Below, in pieces: positions 23,636 to 32,682 of a stretch of 64,000 nt of DNA; position 1 is the stretch's first letter, and every line of letters starts with the position of its first letter. The translations under genes were made by a program, and so were the position numbers. The notes below the pieces were generated by a model, which was not told the DNA's origin, searched no databases, and saw only the letters and a program-made list of their open reading frames with translations. The stretch is taken from the NCBI RefSeq assembly GCF_947501385.1, contig NZ_CANMVP010000005.1, forward strand, positions 118,641 to 182,640, in the 5' to 3' direction. The DNA is from an uncultured Polaribacter sp. (GTDB lineage Bacteria; Bacteroidota; Bacteroidia; Flavobacteriales; Flavobacteriaceae).

Positions 23636-23798
23636 TTTAAATTTTTTATAAAAGTAGCTAAAATGCTCTATTAATTATATTAAAAACACATTTTTAAACA
23701 AAAAAAATATAAAAAGGTAAAACGAATGTTTTGCTTTTTTGTATTTTGCTAAAAGATAGCATTTATATGAATATTCATTTATAAATTTACCTTCAAAT

Positions 23799-25457
23799 AT
23801 GAACAATTTTTCCTTCTTCAACAGAGAAAATATTACCAAAGATTTACGAGCAACCGAATTTGATGTATTGATCATTGGTGGTGGAATTACCGGAGCAGGA
23901 ATTGCTTTAGACGCTGCTTCTAGAGGTATGAAAGTCGCGCTTATAGAAAAAAATGATTTTGCTTCAGGAACTTCGAGCAAATCTACAAAATTGATTCATG
24001 GAGGCTTGCGTTATTTAAAACAATTCGATTTTTGGTTGGTAAAAGAAGTAGGAACAGAACGTGCAATTGTTCATAAATTGGCACCACATTTAGTGATTCC
24101 AGAAAAAATGATTTTACCATTAATTGATGGTGGAACGTATGGTTCTTGGTTAACATCTATCGGATTAAAAGTCTATGATATTTTAGCATCTGTAGAGGGT
24201 GAAGACAAACGCAAAATGCTTTCTAAAGAAGAAGCTATAGAACAAGAACCTTTACTACCGTCAAAAATACTAAATGGCGCTGGTTATTATGCAGAGTACA
24301 GAACAGACGATGCACGTTTAACATTAGAGGTTTTAAAAACGGCGCTAGATTATGATGCAAAAATTATCAATTACACAGAAGCATCAGAATTTATTTATGA
24401 GGAAAATAGGGTAGTTGGTGCATCTGTAAAAGATATTTTTACCAACGAATCTTTCGATATTAAGGCAAAGTATGTAGTAAATGCAACTGGTCCTTGGGTA
24501 GATACTTTGCGTCAAACAAATCACTCTAAAACAGGCAAACGTTTACATTTAACAAAAGGTGTTCATTTAGTAGTTGCACATGAAAAATTACCTGTAAAAC
24601 AATCTGTTTATTTTGATGTTCCAGATGGTAGAATGATGTTTGCAATTCCGCGTGGAAAAGTAACTTATTTTGGAACCACAGATACCAATTATCAAGAAGA
24701 TAAAGACGATGTAAACACTAGTTTGGTTGATGCGACCTATTTGATCGCAGCCGTAAATAATATGTTTCCTAAAATTAATATTACTTTAGAAGATATTCAA
24801 TCTTCTTGGGCAGGTTTGCGTCCGTTAATTCATGAAGAAGGAAAATCGGCTTCAGAATTGTCTCGAAAAGATGAAATTTTTGTGTCTGATACAGAATTAA
24901 TTTCTATTGCTGGCGGAAAATTAACAGGCTATAGAAAAATGGCAGAACGAATTGTAGATTTGGTTGCTAAAAAATACGAACGAAGATTCGACAAAGAGTT
25001 TGAAGCTATTAAAACTAAAGAAATTGTACTTTCTGGAGGAACTTTTGCAAATTCTGAGGAGGTTAAAAGTTATATAGACGCCATTCATAATAGAATTGCT
25101 GAAGTTGGTTTTGATGAAAAAGATGCAAAATATTTGGTCTACAATTATGGAAAACAAACAGATGTAGTTCTACAGAAATACGATGATTTCTCTTTAGAAA
25201 TGTCAGAAGAAAGTGATCAGAAAAAAATGATAAAAGCTGAAGTTTTATTCTGTATAGAAAATGAAATGACGTGCACACCTACAGACTTCTTTATGCGAAG
25301 AACAGGTCGTTTATTTTTTGACATGCAAAGCGTGATTTTGCATAAAGAGTTTGTATTCAGTCTATTTGAAAAAACATTTTCTTGGGATAAAAAAACGGCA
25401 GAAATGCATCAACAAGAATTAGAAGAAATGTTAAGAACTGCCACAACTTTTGAGTAG
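23799..25457 (+). CDS. glpD: Aerobic glycerol-3-phosphate dehydrogenase/oxidase
   Basis: Membrane-associated FAD enzyme converting glycerol-3-phosphate to dihydroxyacetone phosphate and feeding electrons to the quinone pool. 552 residues: FAD fold DVLIIGGGITGAGIALDA, the signature GTSSKSTKLIHGGLRYL, later YFGTTDTNY, ISIAGGKLTGYRKMAE, and the C-terminal DUF4175-unrelated helical domain with MTCTPTDFFMRRTGRL typical of GlpD. No glpF or glpK is adjacent. The opposite-direction enzyme gpsA lies 3.5 kb away. A 12-bp palindrome ATGAATATTCAT (23767-23778) sits just upstream and might be an operator. Confidence 0.95.
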   Translation: MNNFSFFNRENITKDLRATEFDVLIIGGGITGAGIALDAASRGMKVALIEKNDFASGTSSKSTKLIHGGLRYLKQFDFWLVKEVGTERAIVHKLAPHLVIPEKMILPLIDGGTYGSWLTSIGLKVYDILASVEGEDKRKMLSKEEAIEQEPLLPSKILNGAGYYAEYRTDDARLTLEVLKTALDYDAKIINYTEASEFIYEENRVVGASVKDIFTNESFDIKAKYVVNATGPWVDTLRQTNHSKTGKRLHLTKGVHLVVAHEKLPVKQSVYFDVPDGRMMFAIPRGKVTYFGTTDTNYQEDKDDVNTSLVDATYLIAAVNNMFPKINITLEDIQSSWAGLRPLIHEEGKSASELSRKDEIFVSDTELISIAGGKLTGYRKMAERIVDLVAKKYERRFDKEFEAIKTKEIVLSGGTFANSEEVKSYIDAIHNRIAEVGFDEKDAKYLVYNYGKQTDVVLQKYDDFSLEMSEESDQKKMIKAEVLFCIENEMTCTPTDFFMRRTGRLFFDMQSVILHKEFVFSLFEKTFSWDKKTAEMHQQELEEMLRTATTFE

Positions 25458-25482
25458 TTAACTAAAATTCACATAATACTTC

Positions 25483-25513
25483 AGACCCTTCAGGTTTTAG
25501 AAGGGTCTTTTTG
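25483..25513 (+). terminator. Terminator hairpin, REP-variant
   Basis: AGACCCTTC and GAAGGGTCT (25483-25508) pair around AGGTTTTA and run into TTTTTG. It follows glpD by 25 bp. Its sequence resembles the RAYT-linked 33-nt palindrome with the middle shortened, so it may be a repeat copy used as a terminator. Confidence 0.65.
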
Positions 25514-25517
25514 TATA

Positions 25518-26222
25518 TTAAACACTCTCTCGCAACAAACTTTTATAGGTTTTTCTTAAACTTGTTGGATGTACTCCTAATTTGTATTTTAAAAACACGT
25601 ATCCGTTAATGAGATTTACTTTTAACCAAGAGTGGTCTTTGTATTTTCTTGCGCTAACAATGGCTTTAGATTGTATAATTTTAAACGGAATTTTTTGTTT
25701 CTTTACGCGGTCTATCATTTCAAAATCTTCCATAATACAAAACGCTTCATTATAACCGTTGAGCTCTTTAAAAATGGCTTTGGTAAAAAACTGACATTGA
25801 TCACCGCCTCCTGAAAATAGCCCATCTTTGGCAGTAAATTTGCTGTTGAAATTTAATAATGCAGATTCTTTATCAAACTTATACGCAAAATAACCCACTT
25901 TATTTCCATTTTTTACTGCCTGAAAAATTTGAGTATAAAAATCTTCCGGAAGTTCAACATCTGCATGTAAAAAAAGGAATACATCTCCTTTGGCTTTGCT
26001 TGCACCAAAATTCATTTGTGCAGCTCTTCCTTTTGTATCGCTTTTTAAATAGCTAACTTTATCAAAGTTTTTACAAACATCTGAACTTGCATCTGAGGTT
26101 TCTGGGGAATTAGAAATAATTATTTCTAAAGGAAATTTGTTAGCTTGTTCACTTAAAAACGACAACCTCTTTAGAAGGTTTTCTTTCTCATTGTATACAG
26201 GAATAATGATACTTAATAGCAT
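25518..26222 (-). CDS. Family 2 glycosyltransferase, TIGR04283-like
   Basis: 234 residues, GT-A fold. Starts LLSIIIPVYNEKENL, with SDTKGRAAQMNFGASKAKGD and FLFLHADVELPEDF (the DxD equivalent is HAD). The GRAAQMNxGA...FLHADxxLP pattern is the hallmark of the TIGR04283 group, which has been linked with arsenosugar biosynthesis. No ArsM, ArsS or TIGR04282 partner is in the window, so the arsenic link is unproven here. The divergent neighbour encodes a secreted DUF547 protein. Confidence 0.8.
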   Translation of the reverse strand: MLLSIIIPVYNEKENLLKRLSFLSEQANKFPLEIIISNSPETSDASSDVCKNFDKVSYLKSDTKGRAAQMNFGASKAKGDVFLFLHADVELPEDFYTQIFQAVKNGNKVGYFAYKFDKESALLNFNSKFTAKDGLFSGGGDQCQFFTKAIFKELNGYNEAFCIMEDFEMIDRVKKQKIPFKIIQSKAIVSARKYKDHSWLKVNLINGYVFLKYKLGVHPTSLRKTYKSLLRESV

Positions 26223-26244
26223 ACTTAAACTTACGTAAATTTAT

Positions 26245-27006
26245 ATGAAACCGTTTTTTTTAATTCTTTTTTTAGTCGCTACTTTTAATTTCAATGCACA
26301 AGATACTGTAAATTACAGTGAAGTTTCTCAGGTTTTACTTCAAAATATTATGGATGGAAAATCCTATGATAAAGAAGTAAAAATTTTAGCAAATAGTTCT
26401 TTAGATGATTTGGTAGGTCAATTAAAAACCGACAAACAAAAAAATGCTTTTTGGGTAAATGTTTACAACTCGTTTATTCAAATATCTTTAACCGAAAACC
26501 CTAAGGAATATGAAGATAGAGGTACTTTTTTCAAAAAAGAACGCGTAAAAATTGCAGGTGAGACCTTATCTTTTGATGCTATTGAGCATGCTATTCTTCG
26601 CAAATCTAGAGTTAAATTGAGTTGGGGATATTTACGTAAATATTTTAGAGCAAAATGGGAGCGAAAATTGCGTGTTAAAAATATAGATTGGAGAATTCAT
26701 TTCGCCCTGAATTGTGGTGCGGAAAGTTGTCCGCCAGTTGCTAAATTTACATCAGAGAATTTAGATAAAGAATTCGATTTTATGACAACACAATACCTGA
26801 AAGAACAAACTACCTATAGCAAAGAAACCAGAACTGCAAAATCGGTTTCTTTATTTTCATGGTTTAGAGCAGATTTTGGTGGTCTTTGTGGTGCAAGACA
26901 AATTTTAGCCGACTATAAAATTACACCAGAAAAACCTAAGAAGTTAGCATTTAATAGGTATGATTGGACGATGCGTTTGGGTAATTTTAAAAATATTCCA
27001 AAGTAA
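26245..27006 (+). CDS. Secreted DUF547 protein
   Basis: 253 residues with a cleavable signal peptide (MKPFFLILFLVATFNFNAQ). DUF547 features: FWVNVYNSFIQISL, FDAIEHAILR, IHFALNCGAESCPPVAKFT and a C-terminal LFSWFRADFGG. The SCPP/H pattern suggests a cysteine-centred fold, but no activity is established for the domain. It is divergent from the TIGR04283 glycosyltransferase; the start codons are 22 bp apart, so their promoters must overlap each other or the coding starts. Its stop is 2 bp from the convergent MFS gene. Confidence 0.82.
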   Translation: MKPFFLILFLVATFNFNAQDTVNYSEVSQVLLQNIMDGKSYDKEVKILANSSLDDLVGQLKTDKQKNAFWVNVYNSFIQISLTENPKEYEDRGTFFKKERVKIAGETLSFDAIEHAILRKSRVKLSWGYLRKYFRAKWERKLRVKNIDWRIHFALNCGAESCPPVAKFTSENLDKEFDFMTTQYLKEQTTYSKETRTAKSVSLFSWFRADFGGLCGARQILADYKITPEKPKKLAFNRYDWTMRLGNFKNIPK

Positions 27007-27008
27007 AA

Positions 27009-28277
27009 CTACTCTTTATTTTCATTCGCTTCTATCTCTTCTGTTAAATCTAGCTCTCTTAACGTTGGATTTAGTGCTCCTGTAGCAACAACAGTTATTA
27101 AGGTCATGGTTCCACCAAAAACAACTGCAACCACAGGTCCTAATATTTTAGCCGCTAAACCACTTTCAAAAGCGCCTAATTCATTTGAAGAACCTACAAA
27201 CATAGAGTTTACAGAAGAAACTCTACCTCGCATTTCATCGGGTGTTTTTAATTGCAAAATTGTTTGACGAATAACCATCGAAATTCCGTCTGCGGCACCA
27301 CTTATAAATAACATCAAAAGACTTAGCCAAAAAATTGAAGACAGTCCGAAACCAATAATACTCAATCCAAAGATAAAGACAGAAACCAACATTTTTTTAC
27401 CAGTATTTCTGTTGATAGGGATATAGGTTGTTAAGAACATGGTTACGATACTTCCCATAGAAATAGAAGCGTTTAAAAGACCAAAACCTTCTGGACCAAC
27501 ATTTAAAACATCTTGTGCAAAAACGGATAAAATTGCGACAGTTCCTCCAAATAAAACGGCAATCATATCTAAAGTTAAAACCCCTAAAATTGCTTTATTT
27601 TGAAAAACGAACTTTACACCAGCCTTTAAACTTTCTTTCATCGGTTCGCCAATTTTGGTGTTTAAAATTGGTTTCTTTTTAATTAAGAAAGTAAAAATAA
27701 AAGCTAAAATGACTAAGATAAAAACGAGGCATAATGTTTTGTCCACACCAATTTTTCCAATAAAAATACCTCCAAAGAGCGCTCCGGAAACAGATGCTGT
27801 TTTCCAAGTGCTTGTGCTCCAAGTTGCCGCATTATGATAGATTTTTTTAGGAACTAACAAAGCGACTAAAGAAAAAATTGTGGGTCCAAAAAATGAGCGA
27901 AGAAATCCGCCGAAAAAAACCAATCCGTAAATGGAATATAAAATGTAATTTGTAGACCAACTTTCTAGAACACTTTCTGTGGTTAATAAAAACAGTCCTA
28001 AACTAATCAAAGAAAAAGCCGCAGTACAAATGGCTAATAAATTTCTCTTTTCTTTTTGATCTACAATATGCCCCGCAAATAATGCCATTGAAAATGCAGG
28101 AATAATTTCCATCAAACCAATAATTCCTAAAGAAAGTGGGTCTTTTGTAATAGAATAAACTTGCCATTCTATTACAATAAACTGCATAGACCAACCAAAG
28201 ACCAATAGAAATCTTACGAATAAAAAAATATTAAATTCCTTTATTCTTAATGCTGCGTAAGGATCATTTTTAGACAT
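27009..28277 (-). CDS. MFS transporter
   Basis: 422 residues, about 12 membrane helices in two halves. The start KEFNIFLFVRFLLVFGWSMQFIVIEWQVYSITKDPLSLGIIGLMEIIPAFSMALFAGHIVDQKEKRN contains the MFS motif-A-like loop between helices 2 and 3. The C-half has GAADGISMVIRQTILQLKTPDEMRGRVSSVNSMFVGSSNELG, typical of the enterobactin-exporter-like (EntS/MdtG-type) MFS group. Substrate unknown. It is 4 bp downstream of the ACT-like gene, so likely co-transcribed. Confidence 0.85.
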   Translation of the reverse strand: MSKNDPYAALRIKEFNIFLFVRFLLVFGWSMQFIVIEWQVYSITKDPLSLGIIGLMEIIPAFSMALFAGHIVDQKEKRNLLAICTAAFSLISLGLFLLTTESVLESWSTNYILYSIYGLVFFGGFLRSFFGPTIFSLVALLVPKKIYHNAATWSTSTWKTASVSGALFGGIFIGKIGVDKTLCLVFILVILAFIFTFLIKKKPILNTKIGEPMKESLKAGVKFVFQNKAILGVLTLDMIAVLFGGTVAILSVFAQDVLNVGPEGFGLLNASISMGSIVTMFLTTYIPINRNTGKKMLVSVFIFGLSIIGFGLSSIFWLSLLMLFISGAADGISMVIRQTILQLKTPDEMRGRVSSVNSMFVGSSNELGAFESGLAAKILGPVVAVVFGGTMTLITVVATGALNPTLRELDLTEEIEANENKE

Positions 28278-28281
28278 CTAT

Positions 28282-28941
28282 TTAGCTCAATTTCATGTCC
28301 ATTAAAATAGCAAAAGTTTGATTGATGTCTTGCTCTTTTACCACAATTGTCATTTCATTCGTCGTAGAAATAATTTCTTGAAGCGGAATGTCTGCCCAAG
28401 CTAATTGTTTTAATATAAAATAGTAAATACCCGATTGCTCTGTATTTTCTTTTGGTAATTTTATGGTGATAGAAGCCAAGTCTAACACATTAGAAATTAA
28501 GGTTTCTTGTTCAAAAATTTCTTCTACAAATGGTTGTAGGTTTTTACTAGTCACAATATTGGTTTCAAAGATTCCTTGAGAAACCGTTAAAAAATAGTCA
28601 GAACTTTCAGAAGATTTCGTTAAGATCTTTGCTATTTCTCTTAATAAAGAGGGCGTGTTTTTAAATGTAAAATCACATAAGTCTGATCTTACAATTACAT
28701 CACCAAGATCTAAAGCAAGCTTTTTTATGTTTTTTCGTATGCGAAGTTCACTTGCTGGAGAAAGTCTGTTAATGGCCATCATCACTGCGCCAACCTTTAC
28801 ATCTTTCTTTAATACACTAGAAACTTCTGGTAAGATGATTCTTGCTAAAGAAGAAACATTGATCAGTTTTTCATGCAAAGCTTCTTCTATAAAGGGTGTT
28901 TTTCTAATGGTACTTTCTACAACTTCTTGTATTGTTTTCAT
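28282..28941 (-). CDS. Protein with paired ACT-like domains
   Basis: 219 residues. The N-terminal 55 residues (FIEEALHEKLINVSSLARIILPEV) form helices with a possible winged-helix character, and the rest looks like two ACT-type beta-alpha-beta units (FTFKNTPSLLREIAKIL ... VVKEQDINQTFAILMDMKL). Stand-alone proteins of this kind in Bacteroidota are sometimes labelled aspartate kinase because of the ACT units, but no kinase domain is present. A ligand-sensing regulator is plausible. It lies 43 bp downstream of gpsA on the same strand. Confidence 0.5.
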   Translation of the reverse strand: MKTIQEVVESTIRKTPFIEEALHEKLINVSSLARIILPEVSSVLKKDVKVGAVMMAINRLSPASELRIRKNIKKLALDLGDVIVRSDLCDFTFKNTPSLLREIAKILTKSSESSDYFLTVSQGIFETNIVTSKNLQPFVEEIFEQETLISNVLDLASITIKLPKENTEQSGIYYFILKQLAWADIPLQEIISTTNEMTIVVKEQDINQTFAILMDMKLS

Positions 28942-28984
28942 ACTGATTGTTTAATAAAACGTAATAATGTTCAAAATTAAACAA

Positions 28985-29983
28985 TTAATCGAGTTTATCC
29001 GTCAACTTTTTAAATTCTTTTTTAGCATCTTTATGATTGTATAGAACATTAAAAACAGCGTCAATAATAGGTGTTTTTGCGCCATTTTCTTCTTTCATTT
29101 TAAAAGCGCTTTTAGTGGCATAATAGCCTTCTGCCACCATACTCATTTCCATTTGAGCAGATTTTACAGTGTATCCTTTCCCAACCATGTTTCCAAATTG
29201 TCTATTTCTACTAAAAACGGAGTACCCTGTTACTAACAAATCGCCTAAATAAGCAGAGTTATTAATATTGCGTTTCATCTTATGAACTTTTTTGATAAAG
29301 CGTTTCATTTCACGAATTGCATTGCTCATTAAAACGGATTGAAAATTATCTCCATAACCTAAACCATGTGCGATTCCTGCAGCAACAGCGTAAATATTTT
29401 TAAGCATCGCGGCATATTCAGTACCAATAATGTCATCAGAAATTTTAATTTTTATATACCAACTCTGTAATGAATTTCCAATCAACTTCGCATTTTCTTC
29501 ATTTTGACATGCGATTGTTAAATAAGACAAGCGTTCCATTGCAACCTCCTCTGCATGACAAGGACCCGTTATGACACCAATGTTTTGAAAAGGAATATTG
29601 TATTCTTTATGGAAATGTTCACCTACAATTAAACCTGTTTCAGGCACAATTCCTTTGATGGCAGAAAAAATAATTTTATTTTTTAATGATACCTTTAGTT
29701 TATCCAATTCACTCATTAAAAAAGCAGAGGGAATCGCAAAAATAAGCACATCATAATTTGCAACCGTTTTATTGATATCGTTAGACAAATCTAACTGATT
29801 TGCATATACATCTGCAGCTCTTAAATACTTAGGATTGTGGTTGTTCTCTTTTATATGCTCGATGCTAGCCTCACTTCTCATATACCAACCAACCGTTTCT
29901 AAATTTTCTGTAAGCATTTTTACAATAGCTGTTGCCCAACTTCCACCCCCTAGCACCGCTATTTTTTTCTGTTCATTCATCAT
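28985..29983 (-). CDS. gpsA: NAD(P)-dependent glycerol-3-phosphate dehydrogenase
   Basis: Makes sn-glycerol-3-phosphate for phospholipids. 332 residues: N-terminal IAVLGGGSWATAIVKML (NAD fold), FAIPSAFLMSEL, KGIVPETG, GPCHAEEVA, then the catalytic-domain region EYAAMLKNIYAVAAGIAHGLGYGDN with the essential Lys, and LLVTGYSVFSRNRQFG. All are standard GpsA landmarks. It heads a likely gpsA - ACT protein - MFS transcript. dut lies divergently upstream. Confidence 0.95.
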   Translation of the reverse strand: MMNEQKKIAVLGGGSWATAIVKMLTENLETVGWYMRSEASIEHIKENNHNPKYLRAADVYANQLDLSNDINKTVANYDVLIFAIPSAFLMSELDKLKVSLKNKIIFSAIKGIVPETGLIVGEHFHKEYNIPFQNIGVITGPCHAEEVAMERLSYLTIACQNEENAKLIGNSLQSWYIKIKISDDIIGTEYAAMLKNIYAVAAGIAHGLGYGDNFQSVLMSNAIREMKRFIKKVHKMKRNINNSAYLGDLLVTGYSVFSRNRQFGNMVGKGYTVKSAQMEMSMVAEGYYATKSAFKMKEENGAKTPIIDAVFNVLYNHKDAKKEFKKLTDKLD

Positions 29984-30025
29984 TCATTCATTTTGAACTT
30001 CAAAAGTAATAAAATTAGTATCTTT

Positions 30026-30057
30026 TTGATGAATACTTATCTGAATTATTATATTTG
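30026..30057 (+). promoter_or_regulatory. dut promoter
   Basis: TTG at 30026-30028 and TATATTTG at 30050-30057, 21 bp apart, match the -33/-7 elements. The ATG of dut is 20 bp downstream of the -7 box. Confidence 0.6.
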
Positions 30058-30077
30058 TTACTTATCTTACTTTAAAA

Positions 30078-30509
30078 ATGAACGTACAAATAATTAACAA
30101 ATCAAAACACGCTATACCTAACTACGAAACCAATGGTGCTGCAGGAATGGATTTACGAGCAAATATTAAATCTTCAATTACATTGAAACCTTTGGAAAGA
30201 GCCCTTGTAAAAACAGGTTTATGTATTGCTTTACCCATTGGTTTTGAAGCACAAGTAAGACCAAGAAGTGGTTTGGCTGCTAAAAAAGGGATTACGGTTC
30301 TAAATTCTCCTGGAACTGTAGATGCAGATTATCGTGGAGAAATTGGCGTAATTTTAGTAAACCTTTCCAATGAAGAATTTGTAGTAAATGATGGTGAACG
30401 TATTGCACAATTGGTAATTGCAAAACACGAAAGAGTAGATTGGAAAGAAGTAGCCATTTTATCTGAAACTGATCGCGGTGCCGATGGTTTTGGAAGTACT
30501 GGTGTTTGA
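30078..30509 (+). CDS. dut: dUTP diphosphatase
   Basis: Hydrolyses dUTP to dUMP, keeping uracil out of DNA. 143 residues of the trimeric all-beta type with all five motifs: [10 protein letters not shown] (1), [12 protein letters not shown] (2), [20 protein letters not shown] (3), [11 protein letters not shown] (4) and the flexible C-terminal [11 protein letters not shown] (5). It follows a clear promoter and is transcribed alone or with the small PspC-like gene 150 bp on. Confidence 0.97.
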   Translation: MNVQIINKSKHAIPNYETNGAAGMDLRANIKSSITLKPLERALVKTGLCIALPIGFEAQVRPRSGLAAKKGITVLNSPGTVDADYRGEIGVILVNLSNEEFVVNDGERIAQLVIAKHERVDWKEVAILSETDRGADGFGSTGV

Positions 30510-30659
30510 TTATAATACCAAAATAACATTAAAATATTACATATAATTTGGGTTTTCTTAATTCGTTCTCGGCACAATTTCAATAAAAAATTGAAATTAT
30601 CCGAACAAACATTTAAAAAAAACTAGTAAATTATATATTTAATTTTAAAATAAAAAAAT

Positions 30660-30812
30660 ATGATTTTAGGAGTATGTGAATGGTTAAGTACAAAAACGCA
30701 GTTTTCAGCAAAAAATATTAGAATAGTATTTGTCTTATTGGTTTTATTTGCTGGTTTAGGCCTTGGAGCTTATTTAATATTATGGTTGGTGAAAATTATT
30801 TCTAAAGAATAA
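30660..30812 (+). CDS. Small PspC-domain membrane protein
   Basis: 50 residues: MILGVCEWLSTKTQFSAKNI, then RIVFVLLVLFAGLGLGAYLI and LWLVKIISKE. This is a complete short PspC domain (GVCxxL...N-I-R-I-x-F-V-L-L...Y-L-I-L-W) with one or two membrane helices. Larger PspC proteins act with phage-shock/envelope-stress proteins; stand-alone short forms are common in Bacteroidota and of unknown role. It has in-frame stops on both sides and is convergent with the acetyltransferase (2 bp apart). Confidence 0.75.
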   Translation: MILGVCEWLSTKTQFSAKNIRIVFVLLVLFAGLGLGAYLILWLVKIISKE

Positions 30813-30814
30813 AT

Positions 30815-31351
30815 TTAGAGAATTTTATAAACCTGACTCATTTTCCGAACCTTATCATGCATTAATTCAAAAGGAAGAAAAGTATGAGAATGGTATGTAT
30901 AACCCGCTTTTTTATAAAATTGAAACGCTTGAGGCTGTGCATCCATCGCATCTAACCAAATAATTTTATAGCCTTTTTGTTGCGCTTCTTCTTCTAACCA
31001 AGAAAGTAACGTCTTTCCCAAACCTTTCCCTTGGGTTTTTGGATGTAAGTAAACACGATGTAACTTTACCTGTTTTTCTTCAAGCAAATTCGGCAGTTTT
31101 TCATCCCAAACAATTCTAAAATTTCCAACAATTTCACTCTTAAAAAGAATAAAGTAAAAGTCTGCATTTGCTTGAGAGAGTTCTTTTAAAGTGTTCTCTT
31201 TAGAATATTGAGAATTTACATACCAAGAACCATCATCTTTCCAGAAATGGCTGTATGCTGGTGGATAGATTTCTTGCATCAATTGAAATAACACTTTTGT
31301 ATCTGTATTAGAAACCTCTTTTAATTGAATATTTTTAGTGACTTCAATCAT
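30815..31351 (-). CDS. GNAT family N-acetyltransferase
   Basis: 178 residues. Acetyl-CoA loop KTQGKGLGKTLLSWLEEEA (Q-x-x-G-x-G in the form QGKGLG), followed by GYKIIWLDAMDAQPQAFQFYKKAGY. This is the classic RimI/MSL-like small-molecule or N-terminal acetyltransferase arrangement. Substrate unknown. It lies beyond the recA terminator and probably has its own promoter. Confidence 0.85.
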   Translation of the reverse strand: MIEVTKNIQLKEVSNTDTKVLFQLMQEIYPPAYSHFWKDDGSWYVNSQYSKENTLKELSQANADFYFILFKSEIVGNFRIVWDEKLPNLLEEKQVKLHRVYLHPKTQGKGLGKTLLSWLEEEAQQKGYKIIWLDAMDAQPQAFQFYKKAGYTYHSHTFLPFELMHDKVRKMSQVYKIL

Positions 31352-31364
31352 ATTTCAAATAAAA

Positions 31365-31399
31365 ACTGCTATAGATTGATTATTTCTATAGCAGTTTGT
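31365..31399. terminator. Terminator hairpin between recA and the acetyltransferase gene
   Basis: AAACTGCTATAGA and its exact 13-nt complement surround a 9-nt loop. On the minus strand the stem is followed by a short T-rich run, so it can end the recA transcript. Confidence 0.7.
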
Positions 31400-31477
31400 T
31401 AAAATAACTTCTTTATAAATTCAAAAATATTAGATGAATTTTTTGTTCGAAGAACATTAGGAAAATAATTTCCAAAG

Positions 31478-31497
31478 ATCCCGCTTTTTAGCGGGAT
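31478..31497. repeat. ATCCCGCT/AGCGGGAT hairpin
   Basis: 8-bp perfect arms around TTTT, about 60 bp past the recA stop. It lacks a strong T-run and resembles the TCCCGA-type hairpin found inside pheS, so it may be a short repeat or an extra mRNA-end stem. Confidence 0.55.
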
Positions 31498-31559
31498 TAG
31501 TTCAACAATTAATTTTTAATGCGTTGCTCTACAACTTTTAAAAATTAAGTTTCACTAAC

Positions 31560-32570
31560 TTATTCTTGGTTTTCAATAGCTTCTTTTATTTTTCCTTCCA
31601 ATTCTTCTGCCAATTCAGGATTGTCTTTAATTAAACCTTTTACAGCATCTCTACCTTGGCCTAATTTTGTGTCTCCGTAACTAAACCAAGAACCACTTTT
31701 CTTTACAATTCCTAATTCTACACCAATATCTAAAATTTCACCAACTTTAGAGATTCCTTGTCCGTACATAATATCAAATTCTGCAATTTGAAACGGTGGA
31801 GCTACTTTATTCTTTACAACTTTTACTTTGGTACTGTTTCCAATAACTTTATCTCCGTCTTTAATTTGCGTTCTTCTTCTAATATCTAAACGTACAGAAG
31901 CATAGAATTTTAATGCGTTTCCACCCGTTGTTGTTTCTGGATTTCCGAACATTACGCCAATTTTTTCACGTAATTGATTGATAAAAATAACCGTACAATT
32001 TGTTTTAGAAATAGTACCTGTTAATTTACGCAATGCTTGAGACATTAAACGTGCATGAAGCCCCATTTTAGAGTCTCCCATTTCACCTTCAATTTCAGAT
32101 TTTGGTGTTAATGCCGCAACAGAATCAATTACAACAATGTCTATGGCGCCAGAGCGAATTAAGTTTTCTGCAATTTCTAATGCTTGCTCACCATGATCTG
32201 GTTGAGAAATAATTAAATTTTCTATGTCTACACCTAAATTTTCTGCATAAAAACGATCGAAAGCGTGTTCTGCATCAATAAAAGCTGCAATTCCACCTGC
32301 TTTTTGAGCCTCTGCAATTGCATGTAATGTTAAGGTTGTTTTACCAGAAGATTCTGGTCCGTAAATTTCAATTACTCTTCCTCTTGGATATCCACCAACG
32401 CCTAATGCTAAATCTAATCCTAAAGAACCAGATGAAATTGCGTCTATATCTTCTACTACAACATCTCCTAATTTCATTACAGAACCTTTACCATAGGTTT
32501 TGTCTAATTTGTCTAAAGTAAGTTGTAATGCCTTTAATTTTGCTGTTTTTTCTTTATCTGCTGCTGCCAT
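31560..32570 (-). CDS. recA: RecA recombinase
   Basis: Strand-exchange protein and SOS co-protease, 336 residues. Walker A is GPESSGKTT (residues 71-79), Walker B region [11 protein letters not shown], then the MAW/L2 region [39 protein letters not shown]. The acidic C-terminal tail is short ([13 protein letters not shown]). It stands alone with a terminator downstream. No LexA-type box is obvious in the 112-bp upstream gap, which is consistent with many Bacteroidota but not proven. Confidence 0.98.
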   Translation of the reverse strand: MAAADKEKTAKLKALQLTLDKLDKTYGKGSVMKLGDVVVEDIDAISSGSLGLDLALGVGGYPRGRVIEIYGPESSGKTTLTLHAIAEAQKAGGIAAFIDAEHAFDRFYAENLGVDIENLIISQPDHGEQALEIAENLIRSGAIDIVVIDSVAALTPKSEIEGEMGDSKMGLHARLMSQALRKLTGTISKTNCTVIFINQLREKIGVMFGNPETTTGGNALKFYASVRLDIRRRTQIKDGDKVIGNSTKVKVVKNKVAPPFQIAEFDIMYGQGISKVGEILDIGVELGIVKKSGSWFSYGDTKLGQGRDAVKGLIKDNPELAEELEGKIKEAIENQE

Positions 32571-32682
32571 AAATACTGCTAATAATTTTATTTTAAAAAG
32601 TATAGCAAGTTACGAAAAACTATAGTTTTTTTACTAAAAAATAATATTCATTTTTGTAGTATTGTTTCTTTAAAAATATAGG

